From Juglans regia (Eukaryota > Streptophyta > Magnoliopsida > Fagales > Juglandaceae): a DNA stretch of 64,000 nt. The stretch is from contig NC_049903.1 in assembly GCF_001411555.2 (NCBI RefSeq), positions 10,536,362 through 10,600,361 on the forward strand. The letters run 5' to 3'. The translations under genes were made by a program, and so were the position numbers. Numbering within the stretch: position 1 is the stretch's first letter; the number at the start of each line of letters is the position of its first letter. Shown in pieces: positions 43,379 to 56,391 of the stretch. The notes beneath the pieces were generated by a model, which made no database searches, was not told the origin of the DNA, and worked only from the letters and a program-made list of their open reading frames with translations.

Positions 43379-45764
43379 TTTATGATTTAGGGACTTTTCA
43401 AAAACATTCATTGAGCTTTTTTATTTTTAAGTATTAGTGTAAGAATCTTATTATCTGTTTTCCTTACAATTCACTTTGGTTGCTTTATTAGTAACTTATT
43501 TTGTTTTACGAAAAGACTCGAAGATTGTTTCGTGCAAACTCTATATAAAAACGTTGTAGACTTTTAAAAAAAATAATTTTTTTAATATTACATCATCAAA
43601 AATACCTTTTCACATCCCTCAACTACAGCTTCACTAACTCTAACCCTAAACTAGAGTAAATTAGACTGAAAGTGGCAATGCCTCCTTGCCTTGTAGTCTA
43701 TTGGGTGGAATAAAAAAACTTAGAAAAGTCCTCCAACTTGTTTAAAAAAAAAAGAAAATATTATTCATAGTCTCTATAACAATCATCATTTTCACCATTC
43801 TTGATGTAATATCAAATGATTAATAAATAATCAATTATTAAGGATGGTGAAAACTGAAATCCCAACCTATAACTCAACTTGAACTCGTTTTTCACATTGT
43901 TTCGGTAACTAATAGCTCTAGTGAATGGAAGATGATATAAGAACAATTATACTACAATTTGTTTACAACTAACTATAAAAAAATTATTATTTTATTTACT
44001 TTGAACTGTTGCAAGTACAGAAATGTTGAATTAAAGTAGAAAATATTAATATTTTAATATATAATAGTAGTTAAGTTATAATATAATTAGTGATATATCA
44101 TTGCCCTTGATGACAGATGAATACTTAGAAGTTGAATACCTAGAAGTTGAACTTTCATATAAAGCAAATTGCATCTTTACGAAGTTCAAAATCCAAGGTT
44201 TTTGTAGTTTCACCGATTTATGTGCCGCTCAAATAACATACATTTCAACACACTTAATAAAATGAATACGATTTAGAATATAAATTTTAAAATTTGAGTT
44301 TTATAAATCAAATTTTACTATTAAAATGATGTAAATTATATACTCTACATTGGTTTGAAAATAGAATAACTTAGTAGAATATAAGATATGAGCATATATG
44401 TAACGCCCCATCCTCGAGGGTCGGGAGAGTTAACTCATATCAACTAAAAATCATTTCTAAATAATACTTTTAAAAATAAATCAGAGTCTCCATAACGTAT
44501 TAACCTATTTGTTCAACACAAATATTCATATTCCTACATAAGGGCACATCAGTGGTATCTCATTGATATACATAAATTTTTCCACAAAGACTAGAAATAT
44601 TCATTACTTTACATACCAAAGCCACATAAAATATCAACGCTACCAAAAAACTCTCCAAAAGTCATTGTACCCTAAGGCACTTAGTCTTCTATGATCCACA
44701 AAACTTGCAAGTACTCCTTATTCCTGATTCTCAGTTGTTGCATCAAAATTATCTGAAACATATTACGGAGATAGGGGTAAGTTATCCACAACTCAATAAG
44801 TAGAGAACATATGCTAGTATGTAAACATGAGTCATTTTTAGAAAGTTTGGTATGTAGAAATAAGACATTTCATTTTCATATGCACATCTCAAAACGTATT
44901 ATCAGAAAAATCAGAGCAATAATTAAATCATTTCATACTCATAAATTTAAATGAATAATATTGAGTTGAGATGGTGGAGTGAGTTTTGTAAGTCACCTAA
45001 GATGAATTTAAATGTGTTTAGATGTTAAGATGAGTTTAAATGTATTTAAGAGAAGTTAAAAAAAGTTGTGAATCTTGTGTGTAAAAAGGTATTGAGTTAA
45101 AAAATATTCTGGGCCCTATGTGTAAAAAAATTTTGAATTTAGTGATTTGAGAGTTGGGTATTTGAATGTTAAATTGGACTTAAAATTAAACTAATGTCAG
45201 TGTTCAAATTCCAAACAGGCTCTAATTAAACAACGACATCTTGTACAACATAAATGACTTTCAAGCTTAAAATGCAAACGCTGGCAACAAAGAGGGACAT
45301 TTAATTTCTTGCAAAGACTGCATTGCAATAAGCATTTTTATGTGCTCTGTTCTTAACTCGTGTATTTAACAAGGCAGTAGGGAAAATAATTTTTTAATAT
45401 GAATTTTATATTTACTACGAATTGGAAAATGATTTGTACATATTTAAGATTTATATTTTCTATGATAAATCTCACTTTGTTTTTCAAAAAACTGCATATA
45501 ACTTGTACACTTTAGACTTTTATCTCTAACATTACTCTTACAAATCTAACGTGCATCACACTGCTCATCTGAAGATACATTATATTTATAAAAATAGTCA
45601 AAATACTATAACTTTTATTTAAATTGATGTGACAGTTTGTTTAGTGTCTAAATAAAAATATTTACAAATAAACTTATTTTTTAATTATTTCTCAGTCAAT
45701 TAGAGTCAGTTTAGATATTTCGAATATCTCAACATATCTATAAATAATATTAAAATAATTTGAA
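43379..45764. other. Intergenic AT-rich region with an LTR fragment
   Basis: 3' flank of the TNL. An LTR-like fragment begins at 44399. A degenerate Tourist-like segment lies at about 44950-45230 and ends ATTCCAAACAGGCTCTAATT. No gene is seen. Confidence 0.4.
44399..44850 (+). repeat. Truncated gypsy-type LTR fragment
   Basis: TGTAACGCCCCATCCTCGAG is a typical start of a large plant Ty3/gypsy LTR. The following text includes ATTACGGAGATAGGGGTAAG, also LTR-like. No matching end or partner was found, so its right limit is a guess. Confidence 0.35.
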
Positions 45765-46035
45765 TTAAGATATTTTATTAAATTTTGAAAAATGAGAGAT
45801 AAAAAAATTGAATAAAAAAATTATAAATCTATAATATTATTTTAAAATAATATTTATTTTAAAATTTAAAAATGTAAATATTTTCTTAGAAATGATATAT
45901 ATAAGTCTCAGATGCACAGGTCTCGCGTAAGGTCTTTTATAAAAAAAATAGACACCACCATGAAAAAGTATGAAAAATTGACTTTTTCTTGATGAGACCC
46001 ACATATTTACAAAAGGTTTGTACAAGATTTGTATA
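45765..46035. repeat. Dispersed repeat, copy 1
   Basis: Matches 50270-50530, for example TCGCGTAAG near GGTCTTTTATAAAAAAA and CTTGATGAGACCCACATATTT. It could be an old MITE or part of the larger duplication that includes 47808-49205. Confidence 0.55.
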
Positions 46036-47807
46036 TTTAAAACTTGTACCTAGCATTATTCAAATTTTTGTAATGATTAAGTAATGATTAGAAGAAAAAG
46101 TTGAAACTTTGAAATTGAAAAGTATTTTTTATTTGAATGATGTTAGGGAAGAAAATATCTAAAAATACTTAAAGGCTCTATTTGGATACAATAAGTGTTT
46201 CATCTTATCTCATTATTATAATTTTCCTAAATTCTCACACAAATATAATAAATAATTCGACTTTTTTAAATTTTAAAATAAAAATAATATTTTAACAATA
46301 TTTTATTTAACTTTTCACTTTCAACTCAATTTATCTATATGAACTTATTGTCTAACAAAAAGTCTACTCATACCCGGGGTTGGGAATCCTGTACACGTCT
46401 ATCCACATGTAAAATAAAACGGGAGCGTTTCGTTCAAATTCTTCTATCTTCTTCTTTGCATCTTATTCTCATCTTCTTCTTCTCATCTAAAACGCATAAC
46501 TCCTTTGGTATACCCATGATACAAATACGACATTGGGAGCCAGCTTTGCCACAGACGAAATTGTGTCTTCCTCCACCTCTTTTTCATGCCAATTGAAGGA
46601 CCCAAACCTGGGGTTTCATTTCTTATCAGTCTCACAAAGTGTGCCGTCAAAAAAGACCTCACAGTTAAAACAGAAGTTTCTAGACACAATCTGGAAAAAA
46701 TATCTACCACCACCCTGCAATCTCAACCGCACCTGTGTCCTTATCACACAGTCAACAGATAATGAAACACATTGAATTAATTGTTAAAATCGGGATATTA
46801 AATTATTGTAGTGTTAAGAAAATAACCAAAAAGAAAAAGAAAACAATAAATGTAAAAGTGAATACTTATATAAAAATGGAGTGTTCTTGAGGTTGATTTT
46901 CTTCTCTCCTCAACCCTTCTTTGCCACGAAAGCCAAATGAGTCCTCCGGATGAAAAAGGAATGCACTGGGTCGGAGCTCAGGAATGCTTATAAGAAATTT
47001 GCACTGGTTAGCATTGGAAATCTTTCTTGTTAGCTTTTTTCGATGGCTTTTCTTCACGATTCAATCAAATTGGTCTTCTTTTAAATTTAAAAACATCTCC
47101 TAAAAAACTTTTCTTGAGCTTAGTTTCTCAAATGAACATATGGGTTCCTTTCGGATCATGAAAAATGACTGTTTTTATGATAATTTTTCAACTGCAAGAG
47201 GATTTTGGTTTACGGGATTTCCTGTAAGAGAAAAAGAGAAGGGTTCGGAACGATAAATTTTTACTGGGATATGCGAGAAACTGTGTGAATTGTAAAACCT
47301 TGCTGTAAGAAACATATTTTACTTGTTGCGCTAGAGATGGCACCCAAATCGTTGTTCAGTTTCTGGGAACTCAAAGTTCGTAGAAGAAGCAAAGAAAAAG
47401 TTCCAGGCCATCCATCAAAGTTTGATTTTAGTTTTTTTTTTTTTTTTAAATAATATCTGCTAACGTGGGAGCCGATTTCCCAAAAGCTACTTAAAGCCGG
47501 ATACCTGAAGCAAGGCTGATTATCTAAAAGGTACCTTAAAATCAAGAGTTGTATTCTTAACCAGAGACATTTACTTTTACCGGTGAAATGAAGGTTAAAA
47601 AGTAGGGTTTTTTTTTTTTTTTTAAACATGTGCTCTCGTTTTTTTTTTCTTTTATAATCTGATACCGACTATCACTAGATTCACCACATCCTCTCCCGTG
47701 GTGTCACGTGCAGCTAATTCGTACATTTTCACAAACGAAATTTGAAAGACGACGATGGTCGGTAGTTACCTCTCAAATCCCATCCACCCACTCCGTGGCC
47801 CACATAT
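46036..47807. other. Non-coding stretch with MITE-like remnant
   Basis: A Tourist-like remnant spans about 46170-46350 (GGCTCTATTTGGATAC, CAATATTTTATTTAAC). Poly(T) runs occur at about 47430 and 47608. The short frames at 46339-47060 show no family resemblance. Confidence 0.35.
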
Positions 47808-49205
47808 ATTGTGTACTGGATTAGCCCCTCCCACTTCCCGGTCAGCCCCACTCCCCTGACCGAAAGCACCCGTATCTCGGCCCAAAATGCTCCCTCTCTG
47901 TCTGAAAGATGGTAAATAATTTGGGAAGCAGAAAATGGCAGAACGGCCGTGTGAAATGGATGGGTAGTAGTGAAGTACGGTGGTAAAAGGAATTCCAGAA
48001 CTTCCAATTCCTTTAAACTTTCATTTTTTGATTCGGAATTTAATTTTATTTCCTGCAACTGACCAGAAGTATCGCCTATTAAGGCTCTTGTGAAGTTTCC
48101 CAATTCGTGGTAAGTTTCGAAATTCGAAACCCTAGTTCGTCCAATTCCCCATCCTTTCTTCTTTTTCAAACATGTTTGGTCGTTTGAAATTAACACTAAA
48201 CTCTGAAATAGTTTTTTTTTAAAATAATTCTTGGACTCTATCACTGTGTTTTGATGCTTCGGCTCTTAATTAGCCTTCTTTTTTTTTTTTTTTCGCTTAG
48301 TAGCTGTGTTAAAATGCTTGAGAACAATTGAGAGGTTGGAATTTGACCATTGGATTCTGAGTTTTGTTTGATTTGATTAACTATATCTATTATCTTTGTT
48401 AGACTGAGTATATTCATATGCTTGTTTGATTAAATATCCAAAAGAAGCTATTTTTTCTTCGGCCACTATCAACTTTAAACAATCTAATTGCCATTAAAAG
48501 CATAGGTTTTTTTCATTTGATAATAATTTGCCCATCCATTTTCCTGTCCTTTTATATGCATGTGTGTACGTATATATAAAAAAAACGTTATACTTTCTGA
48601 TTTTAATTTAAATAACATTCCAGGCATGCAATAAAAAAAAAAAAAAAAAAGTGCTGATATCTCTCAATTCATGAATGATTATATATCTCGTGGTAAGTAG
48701 CTGTAACTAATAGAATAAAATATAGTTTTCTGAAATCAATCACATCACTGAGGTATTTGTTAATTGGGAAATGCTTTGGGTCCTGAATTTGGGACCCAAA
48801 GTGTGTCCCGAATGTTTTTTTTTTTTTTTACTGAATGATTAAAAATATTTTTTTTAATGATATTGTAATTTTTTTATTTTTTTAAAAAATATTTATAATG
48901 ATTAAAAAAATACATAAAAAAATAAACAAAAAAACAAAAAAAATAAAATGCTTATTCGGGACACAAAATGGGTCTTGAATTCGGGACCCATAGCAGTGCT
49001 CTTGTTAATTAATCCAAGTTACTTATGAGAAAAATTGTTAATTAGATCTATTACTGATAATATATATATATATATATGATCAGTCGATATCATGTGGTAC
49101 TGCTATTTATGTATGGTATTTTAGTTGGTTTGTGCTGTAGTCATCTGTCTTCCAATGCTATTTTGAATGCTAGTTTGGGCCAATGAGCTGGTGACATGGG
49201 TTTTG
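47808..49205. repeat. Duplicated block, copy 1 (upstream of NF-YA relic)
   Basis: Positions 47808-48055 match 50615-50862 (GTGTACTGGATTAGCCC, GACCGAAAGCACCCGTATCT). Positions 48368-49205 match about 56652-57412 (GGCCACTATCAACTTTAAAC, TTCCAATGCTATTTTGAAT, GCCAATGAGCTGGTGACAT). The second copy leads into the NF-YA-like start codon, so this appears to be duplicated 5' flank or UTR-intron DNA without its coding part. Confidence 0.7.
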
Positions 49206-49211
49206 TTTCAC

Positions 49212-50266
49212 AAACGGAACTTGGGAAGACGTGTAAAGACTCCATCAAAAACCACCCTAGGACATGGTCCTAGAAATGCATGGACAACCAAGATTGGGCC
49301 ACTTCCGGGATCAAGGCCAAATTTAGAGGACTTCCCTAGGGGTCTAGTGAATGCCCTAGGAAGATTGTAAAAATGACACGGGTTAATTAGAACATGTCTC
49401 ACATTTGCTCACTTGATCGTGCCATGGTTTAGTTTTGACAACCCCTTGACACAACCACTAACATGCCATGACAGCACCTTAACACTGCCTCTGACATGCC
49501 ATGACAGCCCATTGACACTGTCGCTAACATGCCTTGACACTGTCCCTCACATGCCCAGCAGCAGCCCAATGCCCACTAGTGCGCCTAGCAGCAGCCCAGT
49601 GTCAGCATGCCTAGCAGACCATCAGCATGACCAGCAGTCAGCCTCAGCGCCCAGCAGCCTGCCCAGCAACATCAGCAGGCCATCAGCACGCCCACAGGCA
49701 TGCCATGGCACGCCCAGGACAAGCCCACAGACATGCCATGACACCCACCTGATAGCACCAAAATAGTCCCACAGGCATGCCATGGCCCCTGCCATGACAT
49801 GCCCAAGGCAACACCACTACATGCCATGGCCCCAACCATGACATGCCCTTAACAGCCCAGGGTGAGGCTAGTGACATGCCTCAGTGCACACCAGCAGCAC
49901 TTGGCCTGGCCATCAACACGCCAAAGCCATGTCAAGACAAGCTTGTGCGCAACAGAGCATGCGTACGCCTGCACGGGCAGCACACAAGCCCAGCGCGCAC
50001 GCCCAGTGCCTGGCGCACGCAGGCCAACGCGCATGCCCAGTGCCCAGGCCCTTGTTTGGGTCATGCCAACTAGGCCAACACCTAGACCATGCCAGCCACA
50101 CTCCAGCCAGGCCCATGTCCTAGGCCATGGGCCAACCAAGGCCACTAAGGGCCAATGCAATGGGCCCCACACCACTATCACTTATCTCTTTATTTATTTA
50201 TTTTATTTTATTTATTAAGGGACCAATTAGGGTTTCCTCTTTGTATTATCTATAAATATGACCCTT
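49212..50266. repeat. GC-rich CATGCC-repeat stretch, probably retroelement LTR-derived
   Basis: This stretch is much richer in GC than its surroundings. It carries dozens of ACATGCCATGACA and CCCAGCAG variants, and ends GGGTTTCCTCTTTGTATTATC then TATAAATATG, which looks like an LTR promoter. Open frames on both strands here are by-products of composition. It replaces the expected continuation of the duplicated block after 49205. No LTR partner or target duplication was found. Confidence 0.5.
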
Positions 50267-50269
50267 AGC

Positions 50270-50530
50270 AAGATGTTTTATTAGATTTTCAGAAATGAAA
50301 GATAAAAAATTGAATAAAAATATTATAAATTACAATATTAGTTTAATATAATTTATTATTTTTATTTTTATTTTAAAATTTGAAAATGCAAATGTTTTTT
50401 TGAAAAATGATATATACAAATCTCAAATACACAAGCTTCGCGTAAGACCTTTATAAAAAAGTGGACACTACCATGCAAAAGTATGAAAAACTCATTTTTT
50501 TTTTTCTTGATGAGACCCACATATTTTTAA
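50270..50530. repeat. Dispersed repeat, copy 2
   Basis: Counterpart of 45765-46035, including CTTCGCGTAAGACC and CTTGATGAGACCCACATATTT. Confidence 0.55.
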
Positions 50531-50958
50531 AAAAAAATCTATTCATCATTCTCACACACCATACACCATACTTTTTTGTTTCTCTTACTAAATATGTAGT
50601 GTATGAAATCATAAATTGTGTACTGGATTAGCCCTTCCCACTTCCCGGTCAACCCCACTCCCCTGACCGAAAGCACCCGTATCTCGGCCCAAAACGCCCT
50701 CTTTCTCTGTCTATAAGAAGGTAAATAATTTGGGATGTAGAAAAGGGCAAAACGGCCCTGTGAAATGGATGGGTAGCAGTGAAGTACGACGGTAAAAGGA
50801 ATTCCAGAACTTCTAGTTCCTTTAAACTTTTGTTTTTCGATTCAGAATTTAATTTAATTTCATTTTTTATGATATTTTGTTCGTTTTGGTTTCTGGTGAT
50901 CCTTCTGTTCGTGTTTTTGCTGTTACTTTTGGAAATTGGAGAAATTGGAAGTGGTCGC

Positions 50959-51502
50959 TGTAATGGTTCTGTTTGAGATAGAATGTAATATGGAGATGAA
51001 AAGAAGAATGATGCCAAGTGTATGGTGAAGAAACGAAATGGTAAACCAAGTGTTTGATAAAATGGCACTGAAATCTCAGAATGCCAATAGGGTGCTTTGA
51101 GGGATTCCCTAACCTCCAAGATAGACAAGTCCTTAATATTTTCCAGATGATTCTTTGTGTTGCTCTGGACGTACATAAAAGGGTTGCAGCCATAACAAAC
51201 TAATCTAATGGCAATGCAACACGTGTAAAGCAAATAACAACTTCATGTAACGAAAAGCAGATAACAAACGAAAGCAAATGACAAACGAAGGAATTAATAA
51301 AAGGTAAACGACAAGCAGCTTTATTCTTGAACTGAGCCAAACGACTGGTAGGTTTCATTCCCAGTTGATTAAACGGTGCATTCTGAGTTCTCATGGCTTA
51401 ACACTTCCAGACCTCACTTCATTCCGACATAACCCTAACTCCTTAGTTTCTTCCTCCCACCTCCTTGGCCTTCTTCCTCTTCCCACTAGAGAGTCCCTAA
51501 CA
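50959..51502 (-). repeat. 3' LTR of the gypsy element
   Basis: 544 bp with TG...CA ends, next to the purine tract at about 51503-51515. Confidence 0.9.
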
Positions 51503-51513
51503 ATCCCCACCCC

Positions 51514-52686
51514 TTAAAGCACCTTGCCCACAAGGTGTGGGTAAAGGTTGCGCAGCCTCCATAGGGACTCCCACGTATTGTTTTCGGCTTCCATTCCCAC
51601 CCACTTGATGAGCACTTCGGTGATGGCTCGATTACCCAGCTTCTTCCTCCTCCTGTCTACAATAGCCTCTGGTTCAGGTATGATTTCACCCTCTCCATTC
51701 ACTGGTGGCAACTGTGGTAAGGGATTGATGTTTTCTCCCAGTTTACGTTTCAAGCAAGAGATGCGAAAAACTGAGTGAATCTTGGAACTAAGAGGGAGAT
51801 CAAGCCTGTATGCCACACTTCCAATCTTCTGGCTGATGCGAAAGGGTCCATAAAATCTTGGAGACAGTTTGAGATTTCTTCAAGTTGCCACTGATCTCTG
51901 TCGATAGGGCTGCAACCTGAGGTAAACCCAATCCCCTTCTGTGAAATGTCTCTTTGTTCTTTGTTTATCTGCATACATCTTCATCCTTGCCTGTGATTCC
52001 TCAAGATGGTGTTTAAGTATTGCTTTTAGTTGTTCTTGGGTTTGTAGCAAACTGTCTACTGAGGCATTTAGGGACGTACCAGGAATATAAGAGATGAGTT
52101 TAGGAGGACAATACCCATAGAGGGCTTCGAAAGGTGAAGTCTTTGTAGAGTTATGATATGAAGTGTTGTACCAAAACTCTACCATTGACAACCATTGAGC
52201 CCAACAGTTGCGTTTAAATCCTGCGTAACTTCTTAGATAGCCTTCCAACGTTTTGTTAAGGCCCTCAATTTGGCCATCTGTCTCTGGATGATAAGCCGAA
52301 CTGTAGTGTAATGTGGACCCTTGGAGCTCAAATAAGGTCTTCCAAAAACAGCTTAGAAAAATAGGGTCACGATTTGAGACTATGGTCTTGGGAAGACCAT
52401 GAAGTCGAAAGATCTCTTGAAAAAACTTTAGGGCCACTCCAGCAACTATGTAAGGGTGAGTCAGATGTATAAAATGACCGTATTTGGTCATTCTATCAAC
52501 CACCACCAAAATAACATTCATCCCTTTAGATTTAGGCAGACCTTCTATAAAGTCAAGTGAAATAGCCTCCCAAGCCTGATCAGGAATAGGAAGTGGTTGG
52601 AGTAGGCCTGGATACAAGACAGTTTTTGTTTTGTTGGCTTGACAGATGCCACACTCCCTTATTGCCTGTTTGATATTATGTTTCAT
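51514..52686 (-). pseudogene. Gypsy integrase and chromodomain-like C-terminus
   Basis: The frame 52686-51880 holds the end of the zinc-binding part (CGICQANK) and the integrase core. Asp is present in LDFIEGLPKSKG, the second site reads VSNRDP where the family has an Asp, and Glu is in DGQIEGLNKTLE. A frameshift leads to 51816-51514, which has KIHSVFRISCLKRKLG and a chromodomain-like EVLIKWVGMEAENNTWE. Frame changes and the altered second acidic residue indicate loss of function. Confidence 0.85.
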
Positions 52687-52829
52687 TCCTTTCCACCAAA
52701 AATCCCTCTTTGCCCTTTTATAGGTTCTAAGAAACCCCGAGTGGTCAGCTTGAGGATCATCATGTATAAATGATGAAGTGCAAAGCCCTTAGGTACTTCT
52801 TGATTAGAATTGAGCTTGGCCAACAATCC

Positions 52830-54268
52830 CTATAAATCCGGAGAGGTTGCATAAGTGGCTTTCAGTTCCTCAATCCAAGTAGGAGTAGGGAAAGTAATAA
52901 CAGCCAAAGATCCCTCTGTGACTATATCAGCCTCATGCTTTCGGGACAAGGCATCAGCCACTTTGTTGTCTTTGTCTTTTTTGAATTCGATACTGAAATC
53001 ATAGCCCAGCAGTTTAGTGATCCACTTTTGCTGGGTAACCGTGCCCACTTTCTGCTCTAGTAGGAACTTTAGGGCCTGTTGATCTGTTTTGACTTTGAAC
53101 ACCTGCCCCAACAAGTAAGGTCTCCATTTCTGAATAGCTATGACAAGAGCCAACAGCTCCTTGTCATAAGTTGACAAATCCAAGGCCCTACCCTTCAAAG
53201 CCTTGCTTAAAAAGGCTATAGGTTGTCCCTGTTGCATGAGGACAGCACCTACACCCCTTCCACTTGCATCACACTCTAAAGTGAAGGGTTGAGAGAAATC
53301 AGGCAGCCGTAGTACTGGAGGTGATGTAACTGCAGTTTTGAGCTCCTCAAAGGCGGCAGCAGCCTTTTCATTCCAAGAGAAGGAATTCTTTTTTAAAAGG
53401 TGAGTGAGGGGAGCTGCAATTAAACCATAGTGCTTGATGAATTTACGATAATAACCAGTTAAGCCAAGAAAACCCCTTAAAGATTTTATAGTTTTAGGCA
53501 CTGGCCATTCCAACATAGCAGCAATCTTTTTAGGATCAGCTTTAACTCCAACACCAGTTACTATGTGACCCAAGTACTCCACCTCAGGAACCCCAAATAG
53601 GCATTTAGATCTCTTCGCATATAAACAGTGACTAGCAAGTGTGTTTAACACCTGCCTTAGATGCTCAATGTGTTCTTCCATACAGCTGCTGTAAACTAGT
53701 ATGTCATTGAAAAATACAAGTACAAACCTTCGCAAAAAAGGTCTAAAAACTGTATTCATAAGACCCTGGAAGGTGGATGGTGCATTGGTAAGCCTGAAGG
53801 GCATTACCAAAAATTTATAATGGCCCTCATGTGTACGAAATGTTGTTTTATGAACATCTTCAGGAACAACTCGTATTTGATGATAGCCTGACCGAAGGTC
53901 AAGCTTAGAAAAAATGAGGGACCCATGCAATTCATCAAGTAGTTCATCAATTATTGGGATTGGGAACTTGTCCTTTACAGTCTCTTGGTTTAGTGCCCTG
54001 TAATTCACACACATACGCCAACTGCCATCATGTTTTCTGACCAAGAGAACTGGTGAAGAGAAAGGACTGCTGCTGGGTCTAATAACACCTCAATTTTGAG
54101 AAGTTCAGTGACAATCTTTTCTATTTCAACCTTTTCATAGTGAGGGTATCTGTAGGGTCTAATGGAGATAGGATTAGTGCCATCCTTCAGCACAATTTTA
54201 TGGTCATGAGACCTACTCAGGGGTAGGCCAACAGGTACCTGGAATATGCTATGAAACTGCTCTAGCAA
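52830..54268 (-). pseudogene. Gypsy reverse transcriptase and RNase H
   Basis: The main frame 54044-52830 shows RT blocks (MVRKHDGSWRMCVNYRALN, FSKLDLRSGYHQIRV, VMPFRLTNAPSTFQ) and RNase H (LECDASGRGVGAVLMQ, LSTYDKELLAL). The catalytic box reads FFNDILVYS, where gypsy elements have two Asp in a row, so the first is changed to Asn. The N-terminal part lies in a different frame (54268-54005), revealing a frameshift. Confidence 0.88.
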
Positions 54269-54429
54269 GTGAGTAATTACTGGACAGCAAAACTATGTAG
54301 GTTCTTCTCTATCAACATTCAACAATTGTAAGAGAAGGCCCCTCCCTTTGTGGAAGGCAGTGGCTAAAGATTTATCACCCTCATTAGTGAGGGTCGATGC
54401 TCTGGTTTGGACCCCCTTCAATTCAACTC

Positions 54430-55821
54430 TTAACCCTTCCCATAAAATTGCATGGTTAAATGTGAAAAATCCCAAGTAATAGGACCCAACTCTCCCAACC
54501 ATTGAATACCCAATACAACATCACAACCAGCTAAGGGTAAAACATAGAATGAAGGCCTGAAACAATTCCCTTGCACAGATGTCAGCACCTGACTACAGAA
54601 ACCTTGACTATGTAGAATGTCACCATTTGCCACCTTCACGGTTATCTGACCAGTTTTGTTTATAGTAAATGCATTTTTGGAAACAATCGATGGATCCAGA
54701 AAGTTATGTATGCTTCTTGAATCTACCAAGAGCACTACCATGGTAGAACCAATTTTTGCCTGCAATCTCATAGTTGTGGGACATGGGGTACCCGTAAGGG
54801 CATTAAGTGATATCTCAGGCTTAAATTTAGGCTGCTGGTTAGGCATGTTATCAACTACTTCAGTTGAATCATAGAAAATCTCTTCATCAAGATTGTCATT
54901 TACAGCATGCATAAAGTAAATTTTAGGAGACTTACAAACATGTATTGGGTTCCACTTATCACCACAGTGAAAACATAGTCCCTTGCGCCTCTTTTCATCC
55001 ATGTGCATCGAGTGAACTTTGGTTGGTTGTGCTGCTGGTTTAGTGTATTTGTTGGAGTTGCTAGTTGCAGAACTTCCTTGTCCCCCATAGAAAGTAGATG
55101 CACTGCTTTTATCTCCCCATGTTTTGAATGGTTTGCCGGAACTAACCAAGTACTCTTCCTGAATCCGTGCGAGGCCATATGCTGCATTCAAGTTGATAGG
55201 GTTGAACATGCGGAGAGGGAGCCGAATCTCATCTTTGAGGCCACTGAGAAAGCAGCTTAACTTATGAGAATCAGGTAAGCCTTTCAATCAATTCGACAGA
55301 GCTTGAAACTGACTCTTATAAGCTGTAAGAGAAGCTGTTTGTTTCAGCAGTGTGATGGCCTCCATGGGGTCATCATAAGCTGTAGGGCTAAACCTCAGTT
55401 GGAGAGCTTCAATAAATGTCTGCCAACACTGAAACTATCCTGTATCAACAGCATCTTGATACCACACCAGAGCTTCACCATTCATGTGGTACGAGGCCAT
55501 GAGGAGACGGTGAGCAGGAGCTGTCTGGTGATACTCGAAGTAACGAGAAGCCTTGAAAATCCATCCTGCTAGATCTGTGCCTTCAAAATGAGGAAACTCG
55601 AGCTTGATACCACGCTGTAAGAATCTTCAATAATCCGTATCACCTTCTGGTGGTGGCTCCCTCTGAACCAACTGAGCTTGTTGTTGAGTCTGTGTAGCCA
55701 TTATAGTTCTAAGCATGTCATTCATTTGCGTCATCTGCTCCTTTAATTCATGTATACTCTGGTCATGGTTGTGTAGTATTTCCTGGGTTTGCTGTTTATT
55801 TGTGCGTGTGTTTTCTGCCAT
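54430..55821 (-). pseudogene. Gypsy gag and protease remnants
   Basis: Gag begins at an ATG at 55821 (MAENTRTNKQQTQEIL) and is interrupted by several stops before resuming at 55287. It has a zinc knuckle (CFHCGDKWNPIHVC). The protease active site reads LLVDSRSIHNFL, with Arg in place of the usual Gly of Asp-Ser-Gly. The region is clearly decayed. Confidence 0.82.
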
Positions 55822-55847
55822 TAGGATCGTAGTCTCTAGATACCAAT

Positions 55848-56391
55848 TGTAAGGGTTCTGTTTGAGATAGAATGTAATATGGAGATGAAAAGAAGAATGA
55901 TGCCGAGTGTATGGTGAAGAAACGAAATGGTAAACCAAGTGTTTGATAAAATGGCACTGAAATCTCAGAATGCCAATAGGGTGCTTTGAGGGATTCCCTA
56001 ACCTCCAAGATAGACAAGTCCTTAATATTTTCCAGATGATTCTTTGTGTTGCTCTGGACGTACATAAAAGGGTTGCAGCCATAACAAACTAATCTAATGG
56101 CAATGCAACACGTGTAAAGCAAATAACAACTTCATGTAACGGAAAGCAGATAACAAACGAAAGCAAATGACAAACGAAGGAATTAATAAAAGGTAAACGT
56201 CAAGCAGCTTTATTCTTGAACTGAGCCAAACGACTGGTAGCTTTCATTCCCAGTTGATTAAACGGTGCGTTCTGAGTTCCAATGGCTTAACACTTCCAGA
56301 CCTCACTTCATTCCGACATAACCCTAACTCCTTAGTTTCTTCCTCCCACTTCCTTGGCCTTCTTCCTCTTCCCACTAGAGAGTCCCTAACA
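55848..56391 (-). repeat. 5' LTR of the gypsy element
   Basis: 544 bp, same length as the other LTR with about nine substitutions. It is followed on the coding strand by the primer-binding-like sequence. Confidence 0.9.

Larger units (their letters stand above)
50959..56391 (-). mobile_element. Ty3/gypsy chromovirus-type retrotransposon, degenerate
   Basis: Two 544-bp LTRs (50959-51502 and 55848-56391) enclose a minus-strand element. On that strand each LTR begins TGTTAGGGACTC and ends TTACA. A primer binding site-like TTGGTATCTAGAG follows the 5' LTR, and a purine tract (AAGGGGTGGGGAT) precedes the 3' LTR. Flanks read GTCGC and ATCGC, a 5-bp duplication with one change. LTRs differ at about 9 sites. 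Coding order gag, protease, RT, RNase H, integrase and chromodomain-like end identifies gypsy. Stops and active-site changes show the copy is inactive. Confidence 0.93.

Noticed and set aside
46339..47060. Several 60-85 codon frames on both strands
   Set aside because: Short, overlapping, and without motifs or splice support.
49413..50218. Long overlapping open frames on both strands
   Set aside because: They follow from high GC and repetitive CATGCC words; no conserved domain is visible and all frames are open together.
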